This document shows, in pieces, positions 1-10,270 of a stretch of 64,000 bases of DNA. Source of the DNA: Bathynomus jamesi. Lineage: Eukaryota; Arthropoda; Malacostraca; Isopoda; Cirolanidae. Position 1 is the first letter of the stretch. Each line of letters opens with the position of its first letter. The notes beneath the pieces are model-generated. The model had not been told where the DNA came from. It was given only the letters and a program-made list of their open reading frames with translations, and made no database searches. The stretch spans positions 124,001 through 188,000 of the forward strand of contig JAJOZX010006158.1 of the NCBI GenBank assembly GCA_023014485.1, written 5' to 3'. The position numbers and the translations under genes were made by a program.

Positions 1-325
1 TTTGAAAATTTATTAAGTGTAATATGGGTTACAGTCGTCAAGTGGAAATAAGAAACAGATTTTGAGTTCAAAACACGAACTGTCTTCATCAATAACGAAG
101 GTAACATATACCAAGCCTCAGTCAGCTATGCATTGCTAAATTAGTACACACACAATGTTCGTATCTCTGCATAAACGAGGTACCGACATTTTTAAATCCA
201 TATACTGTATCTCAAAAACTAATTAACTTAACCTTAGTTCCATCGACCCGAGAAGTGTTTTAGCCGCAATTGAGGTCTCAAAGCTTGTTTTCTCTTATAT
301 TATTAAATAAATAGTACTCTATTTC

Positions 326-392
326 ACCAAGCCAACTCGAGAGAAGGGGCAACAAGCTTGACCTTCGTGAAATGAGGAATTATCGCACGAAC
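326..392 (+). repeat. LINE 3' tail fragment (tail type T1)
   Basis: This stretch reads as the 3' tail also seen in antisense at 39945-40030, just past the end of a LINE reading frame, and in part at 29729-29765. Shared landmarks are an ACTCGAGAGAAGGGG block, then AAGCTTGACCTTCG, then a segment ending in GCACGAAC or GCGCGAA. It is an isolated tail with no coding sequence attached. The next ~390 bases, apart from the CTAAC run, hold nothing I recognise. Confidence 0.6.
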
Positions 393-435
393 ATTTGAAA
401 AGTTGAAAGTAAAGTACTCGCTAATCTAGCCAAAT

Positions 436-480
436 CTAATCTAATCTAATCTAACCTAACCTAACCTAACCTAACCTAAT
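436..480. repeat. (CTAAT/CTAAC)9 telomere-like pentamer run
   Basis: Nine pentamers in a row: three CTAAT, five CTAAC, one CTAAT. The CTAAC unit is the complement of TTAGG-type repeats (GTTAG register), the arthropod telomere motif. At 45 bp inside unrelated DNA it is best read as a short interstitial run or a repeat-internal sequence, not a chromosome end. Confidence 0.7.
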
Positions 481-784
481 CAGGACAGTAAAAATACTTT
501 TACATTGCATTACATTGCATTGCATTTGGGAAACATGAAACCACTCGGGGCCTAATCCAAGTCAGGTGATTGATCCAAAGCTATATTTCATCATCAAATT
601 TTGCAAACTATCTATTTCAAGTCAGCTGATTATCCTTAAACTATTTACAAAGCTACTGACGTAGCTTACTTACTTCAGCTAAAATATACATTATTTACAC
701 TATTTACAAGTACTATATTTCATTCATGAAAATGTCTATTTTTCTTAAAGCTAACTAAGGAGCTACTATTTACATCACATAGCA

Positions 785-2290
785 GGCCATTCCAAAAATC
801 TACTACTCTATCACTAAAGTATTTTCATAAATCCAGTCTACATGTTTGTTTTCTAATTTTCTTATGTCCTCGAATTCTTCTACCAGACTTTAATAAGAAA
901 AAGTAAGTTATGATACATCCATATTGTCCAAACCAGAAAACGTTTTCAACATCTGTATGGTATCTCCTCAAAAACGTGTCTCAAAACTAAATATACCCAG
1001 TTCCTTTAATCTTTTATTATTTTCTTAAGCTTGCCACACATGCACATCTACAAGCATATCTATATCCTGCCTATAGTGAGGTAACCAAGCTTGAATGCAG
1101 TATTCTAAATGAAACTCAACATAAGAATTCTATGACAACAGATGGGTTCCTTACTATTGTAACTAGCATTCCTCTTAATAATACCTAGGGGCCATTAAAA
1201 AATTATGTAACGCAGAAGGGGGTGAGGGGTGTTACAGTGTGTTACATAGCAGTGGGGGGGGTGTCACTTCAAGTGTTCCATAACACTTCATCACCACAAA
1301 TACATAAAACTGGGAAATGACAAGATATGTAATTTCAGCACGTGTCTTGTATATAATATAGCTGAGAGTAACAAATTATTATCATGCATAAATAGGTGTT
1401 TTGAGGAAGTTACGAGTAACAAGTTTTTGGTGAAAGAGAAGTAACAATTTATTGAAAATAGCATTTTATAGGGCAATGTAAGGGGGGGGAGGTTAGTGCT
1501 GGTGTTATGTAATTTTTTAGTGGGTGGTTGGATAGGTGTAACAAAGTGTTATGGGGGGGGGGTATAAATTTTGGTGGAAAAAAAGTTACATAATTTTTGA
1601 ATGGCCCCTTAGTATTTTTTGCTTTATTTCTAGTCTCTAAGTACTGTTTAGAGAACTTCAGATCACTACTAACTATAATGCAAGATCTTTTTCCTGATTA
1701 ACATCCTCCCACCAGTTTCACTGCATCTCATAACTAAAGTTTGCATTATTTCTGCCAAAATGGAGGACTTTGCATTTTTTAACATTGAATTCCATCTGAG
1801 ATTTACTAGCCCAGGCAACTAGTCTATCGAGATCTTTTTGTAGTTTATAAGAATTTTTTTATATACGTAACTGGGGAAACTACTTTATCATCATCTGCAA
1901 ACTTAGTTGTCTTACTACCTACTCCCTTCTCTAAATCATTTAGATATACAATAAAGAGTAATGGCCCTAACGCTGACACCTGTGGTACCCCGCTTTTCAC
2001 TTTTTGCACCCTAATTCATGGCTATTTAAAATTACTCTGTGTTCTCAGTCTTGTAATCATTCTTCTACCCACTTTATAACTCAACCCGATATCCCATGAA
2101 TTTTAATTCATACAGAAATCTCTCGTGTGGAACATTGTCAGATGATTTACTAAAATGCAAATAAATAACATCTACATCATGTCCATCATGTACCTAATCA
2201 GTTACAAACTCTAAAAAGTCTAAGAGATTAGACGAACAAGATCTTTGAGTAGGGTCTGACAAACCCTTACAGAGGTGTGTTTTCAAGTGA
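785..2290 (-). pseudogene. Decayed CR1-like LINE reverse transcriptase
   Basis: Translating the minus strand around 1910-2000 gives the RT signature SGVPQVSALGPLLFIVYLND followed by KFADDDK, the catalytic FADD box of non-LTR reverse transcriptases. Weaker homology to the thumb and C-terminal part continues toward 785, including a DLFRMVDFWNG-like stretch near 780-830. Stops and frameshifts are frequent and no frame is open over useful length. A MITE (1188-1608) sits inside it. It is an old, 5'-truncated copy and looks more diverged than the CR1 copies at 30, 51 and 62 kb. Confidence 0.7.
1188..1608. mobile_element. MITE with GGGGCCATT termini
   Basis: The left end reads GGGGCCATTAAAAAATTATG and the right end is its inverted copy (AATTTTTGAATGGCCCC). 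The ~421-bp interior has G-runs and repeated GTTAC/GTAAC motifs and no coding potential. A second element with matching outer termini lies at 43150-43644. The target duplication is unclear. It interrupts the LINE relic at 785-2290. Confidence 0.65.
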
Positions 2291-2563
2291 CCTGCTAGAC
2301 CGTAGACCAATTCAAGTTACCCAATTGATTGCGATTAAACAAAACTAAACGAAACCAATCAACCATCCATATTTATGTGTGTGTGTTCGGTTTTCTGTTT
2401 GAAAATTATTTAAAGCATTTATTTAAATAAGAATTTAAAATGCAACTTTTCAGCCATTTTGTAAAGAATTTTTATAATAGTTCAACCCTGCATACTGCGA
2501 AACAGAAATAGTTTGTCGGTGAAGTATTACCACTGAAATACTAGACTGTGGTGCGTATATATA
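2291..2563. other. Unassigned AT-rich spacer
   Basis: Only a short (TG)n run near 2378-2387 stands out. No reading frame, terminal repeat or RNA gene seen. Confidence 0.4.
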
Positions 2564-2564
2564 T

Positions 2565-3042
2565 TAGGGTGGATCGATTTTACATTTTTTTCGATTTCCA
2601 TATTCTAATAGAGACAAAAACTTGCGCATGCATGAGAAAATAGCCTCTGCAAAATCTTAGCTTAATAGGTAATCATCTTCTGCCCCCGGCAGAGCGATGA
2701 AAATCATATTTTAGTAGTCAAAAACGTATTTTTAAACCCTAGCCTAGGGTCATAAAATTTTGCGTGTGTGTTATTTCATGCCTAAGCAACGATATAAATG
2801 CAATGGGAAATATATAAATGCATTATTTAAGACAAAGAGCCGATCTGAAAATATGTATATTATACATATTTTCAGATCGGCTCTTTTTGACTACTAAATA
2901 TGATTTTCATCGCTCTGCCGGGGGCAGAAGATGATTACCTATTAAGCTAAGATTTTGCAGAGGCTATTTTTTCATGCATGCGCAAGTGTTTGTCTCTATT
3001 AGAATATGGAAATCGAAAAAAATGTAAAATCGATCCACCCTA
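2565..3042. mobile_element. Foldback MITE with ~165-bp terminal inverted repeats
   Basis: The left terminus AGGGTGGATCGATTTTACAT is repeated in inverse at 3022-3041. The inverted match extends about 165 bp inward on both sides and includes CTCTGCCGGGGGCAGAAG-like palindromic text. In the centre a perfect palindrome with 26-bp arms (2834-2859 and 2861-2886) is separated by one base. The element lies in a TA tract, so its target duplication cannot be resolved. There is no coding capacity. The transcript would fold into a nearly complete hairpin. Confidence 0.75.
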
Positions 3043-3078
3043 ATATATATATATATATATATTATATAGATATATATA

Positions 3079-3114
<36 letters not shown>
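3041..3114. repeat. (TA)n microsatellite
   Basis: Interrupted TA dinucleotide tract directly after the foldback MITE. Similar TA tracts flank many elements in the window and look like preferred insertion landing sites. Confidence 0.9.
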
Positions 3115-3116
<2 letters not shown>

Positions 3117-3117
<1 letters not shown>

Positions 3118-3245
3118 TGTTGGGAGTAGCAGTAGCACCGCTACTTTTGAGAAAAAGTAGCGAAAGGAGCAGGGGCGCTACATTTGAGGAAAAGTAGCGA
3201 AAGGAGTAGGGGCGCTACATTTTAGAGGAATTCTAACCGCTACTC
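3117..3245. mobile_element. One end of a hAT-like element with GTAGCG subterminal repeats
   Basis: The block contains the repeated phrases AAAAGTAGCGAAAGGAG and GGGGCGCTACATTT twice in tandem, typical of the short subterminal transposase-binding repeats of hAT elements. The opposite end was not found nearby, so this is probably a truncated terminus. From 3250 to 3910 I see only AT-rich sequence without genes. Confidence 0.45.
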
Positions 3246-3911
3246 GCTACTTTTAAAGTGAATAAAAACCATTTTTGTTCTTGCAGTTTACAAGGTAATA
3301 ATATCCCTATAAATAAAAGCAATGAAAAATTAAATTTGGGCCACTAACAACGACGTGGTGGTGCTTAGAAATCTGCCTACGGTATCTGCTGGAATGGGCT
3401 ATATTTAGTTTAGTCAGCATAGAGTTCCTGATGCTGCCGCATACATGTATTCACATTTATTTTATTATACTAAATAAATAATGCGTATTTGACTGTTTTT
3501 ATTATTTTCACACGGGTGTGGTCAAAAACTAGCATGAAGTAGTCCAGTTCTACTAGTAGCACTTATTCCTACATTATTAGCAATCAAATAAAAGAACTGT
3601 AAATTGAATCAACGCAATTTTTACTATTCCACCACTATGGAAGATGTAACGAGATATTAGTTTCTTCCTTTTGCCTGCTTTATTCATGTCCGATTGCTCT
3701 ATACAGTATATACCTTTTTTCCCTCACACAGCTGCTCAGTAACAAAGCAACAACTTAGCTACTGAATTTGTGATTTAGAGATATGTACATTGATGCTATT
3801 TTCTAATACTTGCACAAATTACACATACGTATTGGGGAATTATTATTCCAATTTTGAATGCTTTTCAAAAATAGCCGCGATTTTCAGGAGGTAGGGCGTA
3901 CTATCTTTGGT

Positions 3912-4190
3912 TAGCTTCCGCCCGAATTGTTTTTTCTGACGAAGGTCAAGCTTTTCACTCCACCTTAGACCTACAGTTTAACGTGGAATTCGAACCACGC
4001 CCCACCAGCAGCCCAGCGTCTTAACCACTAGGCCACCCAGGGTACTCATTTATCTACCAACCACTTTCTTTATTGTGTAGAAGGATGAACAGCTGTGTTT
4101 GCTGCGCGCCGCCTGCCATCACCGTGTCTCGATCCCGGGGCCGATGGATTCGTAGTCAGCGACGCTAACCACTATATCACCGAAGCGCGC
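3912..4190 (-). mobile_element. Composite SINE with two tRNA-like heads, copy A
   Basis: Read on the minus strand there are two tRNA-like modules in a row. The first (about 4190-4115) has an A-box-like GTGATATAGTGGTTAGC and a B-box-like GGATCGAGAC. The second (about 4045-3975) has TGGCCTAGTGGTTAAGAC and GGTTCGAATTCC. These are internal RNA polymerase III promoter elements. The 3' tail (about 3960-3912) carries AAGCTTGACCTTCG, resembling the T1 LINE tail. Copies B (22165-22743) and C (36028-36308) have the same order, so this is one dimeric SINE family. It abuts a hAT element through a (CA)n(TA)n stretch, as copy C does. Confidence 0.7.
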
Positions 4191-4191
4191 G

Positions 4192-4228
<37 letters not shown>

Positions 4229-5535
4229 TAGTGATGTAGGTCACATCCACATCCGCATCCGCATCCGCGGAACATCCGCACATTTCTCGCATCCGCATCC
4301 GCATTCGCATCCGCACTTTGGACTGCGGATGTCGTGCGGATGTGGACCGTTGAGATAAAACGTCATTAATAAGCGGAAATTATCAAATTCTACTATATTA
4401 ATAGAACTAGTTCATTGTGCGCAAAAGTGATGCAAGCGACAAGACGAGAGGCTGTTCTTGTATGAAGTTACTCTCTTGCAACCTACTTAGATCCACGTTA
4501 CAAAGCTAAGTTATTTCACCTAGTACATTAGAACGAGTTAAATCATCACTTGGCAAAGCAGTTGAAGAGCTTCAATCTCTTGAATCTGTCGCTTCGCCAC
4601 CCACCAAAAGAATAAAAGTTTCAGTGACAGAACCAACACCTTCAACGAGCAAAATCTATCACAGAATCTCTCTCTCAGTTTCTTGAGTCAAGCAGCGATG
4701 ACGAGACCTACGCGATGTCAAAAGATGTAGTAAAATGATCGAGAGCTATCACCAAGAAAAACGCCTGGCTGCATGTGACAATCCTATTAGTTGGTGGAAA
4801 AATACGCAGAATATCTATCCATACTTGAGTAAACTTGCAAGGAAACATTTAGCCTGTCCTCCAACAAACGTACCAAGCGAGAGATTATTTAGCAGTGCTG
4901 GATTAATATATGATGAAAGAGAAACAGACTGGCAGCAGAAAAGGCAGAAAAATTAATGTTCCTTAAGCATACCTTCCTATAATTAAGTTTGAATATTAAA
5001 CGATGAACATCTTAGTTTACTTTATTTTAATTACTCATTTATAAATATGCCTAATAAAACTTTAAACTTAATATAAATAGTTATCAAGCTAATTAAAGAT
5101 CTCTTTCTATAAGGGTGGAGGTTGGGGAAAGAGGTTGGTGGGGTGCATTTGAGTTGGGTTCACGTCCCGCATCCTGGTAACACAATTATGGTTTCTAATT
5201 GTGGCTGAAACTCGACAAAATATAACGAATTTATTTGCAGACGAATTCACTAATTGATTTCTATATTAGTTAGATGCTTGATATTATTTATATGTTCAGA
5301 GAAAAGTACAGCAATTATTGTACAATTAATCAATTATACTACATTATAGCTACAGCTCTCTCTATATAATAACTTATTATATACGTTAAACACAACAAAT
5401 CTCGAATATATCCTAAAAAATAACGAAAATGTAGACATCCGCATCCGCATCCGCATCCGCGGATGTCGAAATCAAACATCCGCATTCACATCCGCATCCG
5501 CGGATGTGAAAAAAATGACATCCTCTACATCACTA
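4229..5535 (+). mobile_element. Deleted hAT element with ATCCGC subterminal repeats, copy 1
   Basis: Terminal inverted repeats are TAGTGATGTAG at 4229 and CTACATCACTA ending at 5535, with 8-bp ATATATAT on both sides, as expected for the 8-bp target duplication of hAT elements. Both ends carry runs of the hexamer ATCCGC (4250-4330 and 5436-5505), a likely transposase-binding array. The interior holds a broken transposase. A second copy at 36328-37606 has the same structure. At ~1.3 kb it is too short for a complete hAT gene. Confidence 0.85.
4440..4960 (+). pseudogene. hAT transposase C-terminal remnant
   Basis: The plus strand encodes ATYLDPRYKAKLF near 4475, a motif common in hAT transposases. 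After frame changes it continues as NPISWWKNTQNIYPYLSKLA, then PPTNVPSERLFSSAGLI at 4858-4907, the hATC dimerisation domain. Reading frames change several times. N-terminal zinc finger and catalytic domains are missing. The copy at 36545-37085 keeps the last part in frame (ending in EKLMFLK), so single-base indels have damaged copy 1. Confidence 0.8.
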
Positions 5536-5561
5536 ATATATATATATATATATATATATAT

Positions 5562-6310
5562 CGTAAAGAACGACGCTTGTATAGGAGATATTCCGCGCAA
5601 GACGAGAGAGAGAAAACGGAACAAATGAAAAAATGAAGTAACCACCTGGGAATCGAAACCCGGGATCTTCCGATTGCCGGTCAGACGCGATACCATTACA
5701 CCATGGACTTCACTCTTCCAAACGCCGTAATTCTTCTACATACTCGCAGAAACCAATGCCCCAAGGGGGCACCTCCCGCATGCCGTAACATTATATACAT
5801 TCAACTGCAAAGAACACGCAGTATAAATAACGTAAAGAACGACGCTTGTATAGGAGATATTCCGCGCAAGACGAGAGAGAGAAAACGGAACAAATGAAAA
5901 AATGAAGTAACCACCTGGGAATCGAACCCGGGATCTTCCGATTGCCGGTCAGACGCGATACCATTACACCATGGACTTCACTCTTCCAAACGCCGTAATT
6001 CTTTACGTTATTTATACTGCGTGTTCTTTGCAGTTGAATGTAATAATGTTACGGCATGCGGGAGGTGCCCCCTTGGGGCATTGGTTTCTGCGAGTATGTA
6101 GAAGAATTACGGCGTTTGGAAGAGTGAAGTCCATGGTGTAATGGTATCGCGTCTGACCGGCAATCGGAAGATCCCGGGTTCGATTCCCAGGTGGTTACTT
6201 CATTTTTTCATTTGTTCCGTTTTCTCTCTCTCGTCTTGCGCGGAATATCTCCTATACAAGCGTCGTTCTTTACGTTATTTATACTGCGTGTTCTTTGCAG
6301 TTGAATGTAT
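5562..6310. repeat. Head-to-head array of ~265-bp units with tRNA-like cores
   Basis: Units 1 and 2 (starting near 5562 and 5832) run in one direction and unit 3 (about 6004-6310) in the other, making a large palindrome around 6000. Every unit has the same order: CGTAAAGAACGACGCTTG, a GAGAGAGA stretch, a tRNA-like core, a GGGGCATTGGTTTCTGCG block, and a TATACTGCGTG end. tRNA-like cores lie at about 5636-5712 (minus), 5904-5979 (minus) and 6125-6201 (plus). The same unit recurs at 41019-41720. It could be a tandemly repeated SINE or a tRNA-derived satellite. Confidence 0.75.
6125..6201 (+). pseudogene. tRNA-like core of the 265-bp unit
   Basis: A-box-like TGGTGTAATGG and B-box GGTTCGATTCC are present. 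The anticodon arm pairs TCTGA with TCGGA around the seven-base loop CCGGCAA, giving a GGC triplet in the anticodon place, while the stem and arm text resembles arginine tRNAs. Outer ends GAAG and CTTC pair, but the middle of the acceptor stem does not, and the T stem has one C-A mismatch. I call it tRNA-derived, not a functional tRNA gene. Confidence 0.6.
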
Positions 6311-6464
6311 ATATATATATATATATATATTATAAATCTTAACTTTTTTGTATAAGATAACCGAATATAGATTTTTATTGCAATGAATTAGGAGCTGAAC
6401 CCTTGAAGGCCAGTGTAGGACCGCCCACAGAGGAGCAACTAGTGTGGCGCCTATGCATCTCCAT

Positions 6465-6572
6465 AATGAAAATTACATTTAGGAGGTTGAATTAAAGAAT
6501 TTATTGTTACTAAACAATAGCAAAAATTAACTTGCGTGCGATAAAAACAAATGTACTTTTATTGTAATAGAC
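6465..6572 (-). repeat. Dispersed repeat shared with 10742-10850
   Basis: The reverse complement matches 10742-10850: TATTACAATAAAAGTAC, then a divergent middle, then TTAATTTTTATTATTGTTTAGTAACAA-like text. At 10.7 kb the middle is occupied by a 25-G run. The surrounding CTTGAAGGCCAG phrase (6393 and 10726) is also shared. No coding content. Confidence 0.5.
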
Positions 6573-6844
6573 TACGCTCGCTTTCTGGGGTTAAACCACA
6601 TGAAAAGTTAAGAATGAAGGTTTCACCATTTTAAAATGGCAGCTTACGTAAACTGACAATTGGTTCGGAAGAATTCGACTTTTCTTTCAACTAACATGAT
6701 TTGCCATTTTGAGGTTGCTCGAACCATACTAAACTTTGGTACTTTGCCATGCGTGATCTAACAGTGTATCTTTGGATGTATCAATGATTATTTCCGCGAC
6801 AACAGTGAGAAGAACTATTTGAATATATCCTCGTAAATGATGAC

Positions 6845-6958
6845 CATGGAGCTTGATTTTGGCTCTCTTCTTCCTCTATGAACGCGCGGGGTGGGCGTTT
6901 TTACGTGCGTTCGCCCTTGGCCACCCTTCCTTCCTTCCTGCATAAGAAAAAAGAATAG
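6845..6958 (+). repeat. LINE 3' tail fragment (tail type T2)
   Basis: Contains GATTTTGGCTCTCTTC, GGGTGGGCGTTTTTACG and CGTTCGCCC followed by a polypyrimidine stretch and an A-rich end. The same blocks end the LINE at 54450-56860 (antisense) and the fragment at 33615-33970 (antisense). An isolated 3' fragment of that LINE family. The following ~440 bases hold an A20 run (7141-7160) and otherwise nothing recognised. Confidence 0.6.
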
Positions 6959-7399
6959 GACTGACAAAGGTGGTCAATAGGCAACAATTTTATCCCGTTA
7001 GTAGGCCATATTACAAAAAATAAATTAATTTATACTGTTAACAATGTACACAGATATTCTAATCAGTCTAACACATATTTCAAATTCAGAATATAAACAT
7101 TTGAAGGTTTTTTATTGAATCCGAAATCGATTTCGACGACAAAAAAAAAAAAAAAAAAAAAACTTTTCAATCCACTAAAAAATAAGCAGTACTGAAAATA
7201 TTTAAAAAATAAACATAAAATAAAAGTTGAAGGAAAATTAAATTTAACATTTTTAAAAACCTAAAACGTTTTAATTTATTAATCGCATTAAATTGTTATT
7301 TGCAATCATGATTTCTTAAAAAAGTTAATTTTAGTTTTCAATCTTATTTTGGTGTTGTAATCAGAGGCCAAGAAAACACTAAATATTAATTATAATTAT

Positions 7400-7780
7400 C
7401 ATATACAGTACTCACGCAGTTATCCGTGATTTACTAAATATGACCAATGTGCACTTATCCGTAGTCATAACACCGAGTTAATCCTGATTTGGCGCGGTGC
7501 TTACATCCGCTGCTCGCCTCTCGCCAACCCCCACAACGCGCCTCAGTCAGTGTCTCCGCTCGCTTCATAGAGTATGTGCACTTGTGGCTTCCATATCTTC
7601 ATGTCTTGTGGTAAGTACAAACTATTGTGTATTATACTATAACGGAATAACAGTGTGTGTGGTGGCGTGCAGCAGCGTACGCACCACCCACCCACAGATG
7701 GGTATACTGAGTTAACTGTGAAATCGGGTTATCCGTGATCATGCACCACCCCTCAATCACGGATAACCGAAAAATACTTT
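7400..7780. mobile_element. Pogo/Tigger-like MITE or relic
   Basis: GTTATCCGTGATTTAC occurs near the left side, and ATCACGGATAACCG in inverted sense near 7755, with a second GTTATCCGTGATC at 7727. ATCCGTGAT blocks of this kind are typical of Tigger/pogo-type termini. The interior includes a GC-rich stretch without convincing coding potential. Exact ends not resolved. Confidence 0.4.
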
Positions 7781-7916
7781 TACTATATTTTAAAATTTTA
7801 AATCTTACTTCGAATGTCTTGCTACACGATTTCTTCCTTGCGAACAGACTTTATAAGGTTTTATTCTCTTTTATCTTTAGTTCGAACCTGGAGGCGAAGT
7901 CGGGTCTCCGAAAGGA

Positions 7917-7918
7917 AA

Positions 7919-7956
<38 letters not shown>
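7917..7956. repeat. (CT)n microsatellite
   Basis: Uninterrupted CT dinucleotides. Translations here as SLSLSL are an artefact of the repeat. Confidence 0.9.
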
Positions 7957-8114
7957 ATCTAGCCTAATTTACTAACTGACTGTAAACTAACCTAACATGT
8001 TAAATTAAATTGAGTTTATATGATTCTTACAATCAAATAATTTCTGATTTTGAGGAAATTGTATTTGCTCCAAATGTGAGAGGAAATTCACAAATTTATT
8101 AATTTTAGGAAAAA

Positions 8115-8159
<45 letters not shown>

Positions 8160-8163
<4 letters not shown>

Positions 8164-8840
8164 TCCTACTTCGAAGACAAAGTACTTTACCCAGGTTATA
8201 GAGGTGTCGTCCAGGTGAGCCCCAGCGAAGTTTTGTTTGTCGACTTTCTCTCTCTTCGACAACAGTGGCTTTCGTTGTGTGACCCACCCATGACGTTCTG
8301 ACCGTTCAGGGTTTTTCGTATTGTGGAACGATGAGCGTGCGTGTTGACGGTTTCCAAAGATCCTTAAAGGTCTTGAGTTGTCACTCTTGGAATACTGCTA
8401 ACCTCACGAACGAGTCTCCTAATCATCCTGAGTGAGATCTTCGGTGGCAGGCCACTCCTGGGCGAGGTTGTCGTTGTTTTTGTCCATCCATTTGGAAATA
8501 ATTCGATAAACAGTTGACACACGATTCCCATATTTCGCTAATATCTTCTTGTACCCTTCCCCTTATACAGAATGACATATGTAAGGAAAAGCACCTTCTT
8601 TCAACAAGTTCATGACGCTACATAAATGGTTCGCTTATTTTCGCGCGGCCTCCTTTCCACAACTGAGCGCACAAAGGTTTCTGTGTGTAATTATAGTATG
8701 TAAACTATTTTCGAATAGTAGGATAGTGTTGCCAGATAATGCACAAGGTTTGTCATAAGCAGGTACAAAACATTCTCCAGTCACAGTCATACAAATCGGT
8801 TGCAGTAGATTGGTTCACTTACTTTTTCGCACAACTATAT
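8160..8840 (-). pseudogene. Tc1-like transposase relic
   Basis: On the minus strand, fragments in different frames resemble the Tc1 transposase. One is an N-terminal helix-turn-helix-like YGNRVSTVYRIISKW (near 8500), another a segment resembling the RKPLLSK..R..FA..HLDW region (RKPLLSKREKVDKQNFAGA near 8270). The outer end near 8815-8838 (TTCACTTACTTTTTCGCACA) looks like a Tc1 terminus. The catalytic core is gone; the left side ends in an A-run plus (TA)n at 8109-8160. Heavily mutated. Confidence 0.6.
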
Positions 8841-8862
8841 ACATTCGTATATATATATATAG

Positions 8863-9438
8863 ACAGGGTGTAATAAAAGTCCTTTCGGATCAATGAAAGA
8901 AAGCCAGCCCCAAACGGATCGGGCGTGGCTTTCTTTCATTGACACAATTCGGGGTGACTTTCTTTCATTGATCTGTAAGTTATTTAGGTTAGGTTAGGTT
9001 AAGTTGTGATATTTTAGTTAGTTTAGGTGAAAATATCATGACTTAATCTAACCAATCATGAAGGGCATACAGTAATAAATAATAACCAATTCCTCATGAA
9101 GGTGTTTTTACTTACATTCTTTACTTCAGTGATTTTTTTGGGGGGGGGGGGCATTGTTTACTTTATCATATTTTAGGGTGGCATTGTTTACTAGAAACTT
9201 TTGGGGGTGGCTTTTTTTCATTGATCCGTCCGTTCTCATTGGGAAAGAAGATATAACAGAAATGAACGAGAAAATAGTTTTAACTCTACATTACAAACAG
9301 TACAATCAACTTACCAATTAATCCAGTACATGCTCAAATTGCATTCCATGTAGCCGTTCGCACATTTCTATTTGTTTTTCACATTCAATTCCGTTATATC
9401 TTATTTCCCTAAGCGAACGGACTTTTGTTACACCCTGT
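8863..9438. mobile_element. Non-autonomous mariner-like element carrying a nested insertion
   Basis: Termini ACAGGGTGTAATAAAAGTCC and, inverted, GGACTTTTGTTACACCCTGT are near-perfect inverted repeats of the mariner/Tc1 style. Most of the interior is the separate TIR element at 8887-9227. Without it the host element would be only ~230 bp, a MITE. Confidence 0.7.
8887..9227. mobile_element. 341-bp TIR element with 8-bp target duplication
   Basis: Begins GGATCAATGAAAGAAAGCC and ends with the inverted GGCTTTTTTTCATTGATCC. It is flanked by GTCCTTTC (8879-8886) and GTCCGTTC (9228-9235), an 8-bp duplication with one change. The interior (about 8975-9065) matches the core of the palindromic MITEs at 10271-10540 and 15702-15992. 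Eight bp would suit a hAT-type enzyme. Confidence 0.7.
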
Positions 9439-9833
9439 ATATATATGAAAAAACGCGCTACATTATAGTTTCGCAATTATCATTCTAATGTTCATGTTAC
9501 TGTCAAAGATTGGGATTAAATATAAAATATATATTTCGAGTAATTTTCATTCGTATTTCCGAGATTTTTTTTCTGAGAAGAAAGACGAAGAGAAAAAAAT
9601 GCAAAATATACAGTCATCGATTTTTCACCCTTCCCGGGGCTAAGTACGCGGGGTCGGAGAGTGGGATGGGATTCTTTATTTAAATGAGAACGAATTTACA
9701 GAAATGCATAATAACTTCGTTAGAAACATTCTTTGTATATCATCTATAATTAATTGAAGAAATCTCACCTTTACAACTCGGGAATAAATCTTTTCAATCC
9801 AATATCAGGAAGAAAATTAAAATACGCTTATAT
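9439..9833. other. Unassigned AT-rich spacer
   Basis: No reading frame, terminal repeat or RNA gene recognised. Confidence 0.4.
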
Positions 9834-10225
9834 CGGGGGTTCTCAAACCAGAGATAACTTACCCCAGTGGGGTAATTTGTTTTTTTTTGGTGGGGTAACG
9901 GAAGGCCGTTTTCGGAGGTATACTAGACTAGAAATTAATTGTTTGCTTTAGAGTTAGAAGCAAAAGAGATTTCCCAGCCAAAGAGGAATTCATTTCTTTG
10001 CGAGTAAGTCAAGATCTGCAGGTCCTATTATCTTTCAAGAAGCTCTCATCCTTTTGGATCGATCTCCTGTCCAAATTTCCAACTTTGTGTTTGTCATTTA
10101 TTATACACACAGATACTGCTTGTTCACTTTGTAATATAAAATTATAGACTAATAAAGGATGGGGTAATCGAGGGCATGGAAAGTTTGGTTCTGGGTAACC
10201 AAAGTGAAAAGGTTGGGAACCACTG
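9834..10225 (+). mobile_element. Deleted hAT element (GGGGTTCTC / GGGAACCACTG termini)
   Basis: The left end CGGGGGTTCTCAAACC and the right end (inverse CAGTGGTTCCCAACC) are hAT-style inverted termini. The flanks are GCTTATAT (9826-9833) and GCTTACAT (10226-10233), an 8-bp duplication with one change. The interior near 9960-10100 encodes EEFISLRVSQDLQ and SFWIDLLSKFPTL, resembling the C-terminal part of ZBED/SCAND3-like hAT transposases. A ~390-bp internal deletion product. Confidence 0.75.
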
Positions 10226-10270
10226 GCTTACATGAATCTTTCATGGATCTTAAATGACGGGTTTATTTAT

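Noticed and set aside
436..480. A chromosome end
   Set aside because: Only nine pentamers, mixed CTAAT/CTAAC, and unique-looking sequence continues on both sides.
5562..6310. CRISPR array, because of regularly repeated units
   Set aside because: Units are 265 bp with inverted copies and a tRNA-like core; there are no short repeats with unique spacers and the DNA is eukaryotic.
8005..8287. Open frames translating as YIYIYI or SLSLSL runs here and in many other places
   Set aside because: They are translations of (TA)n and (CT)n microsatellites, not proteins.
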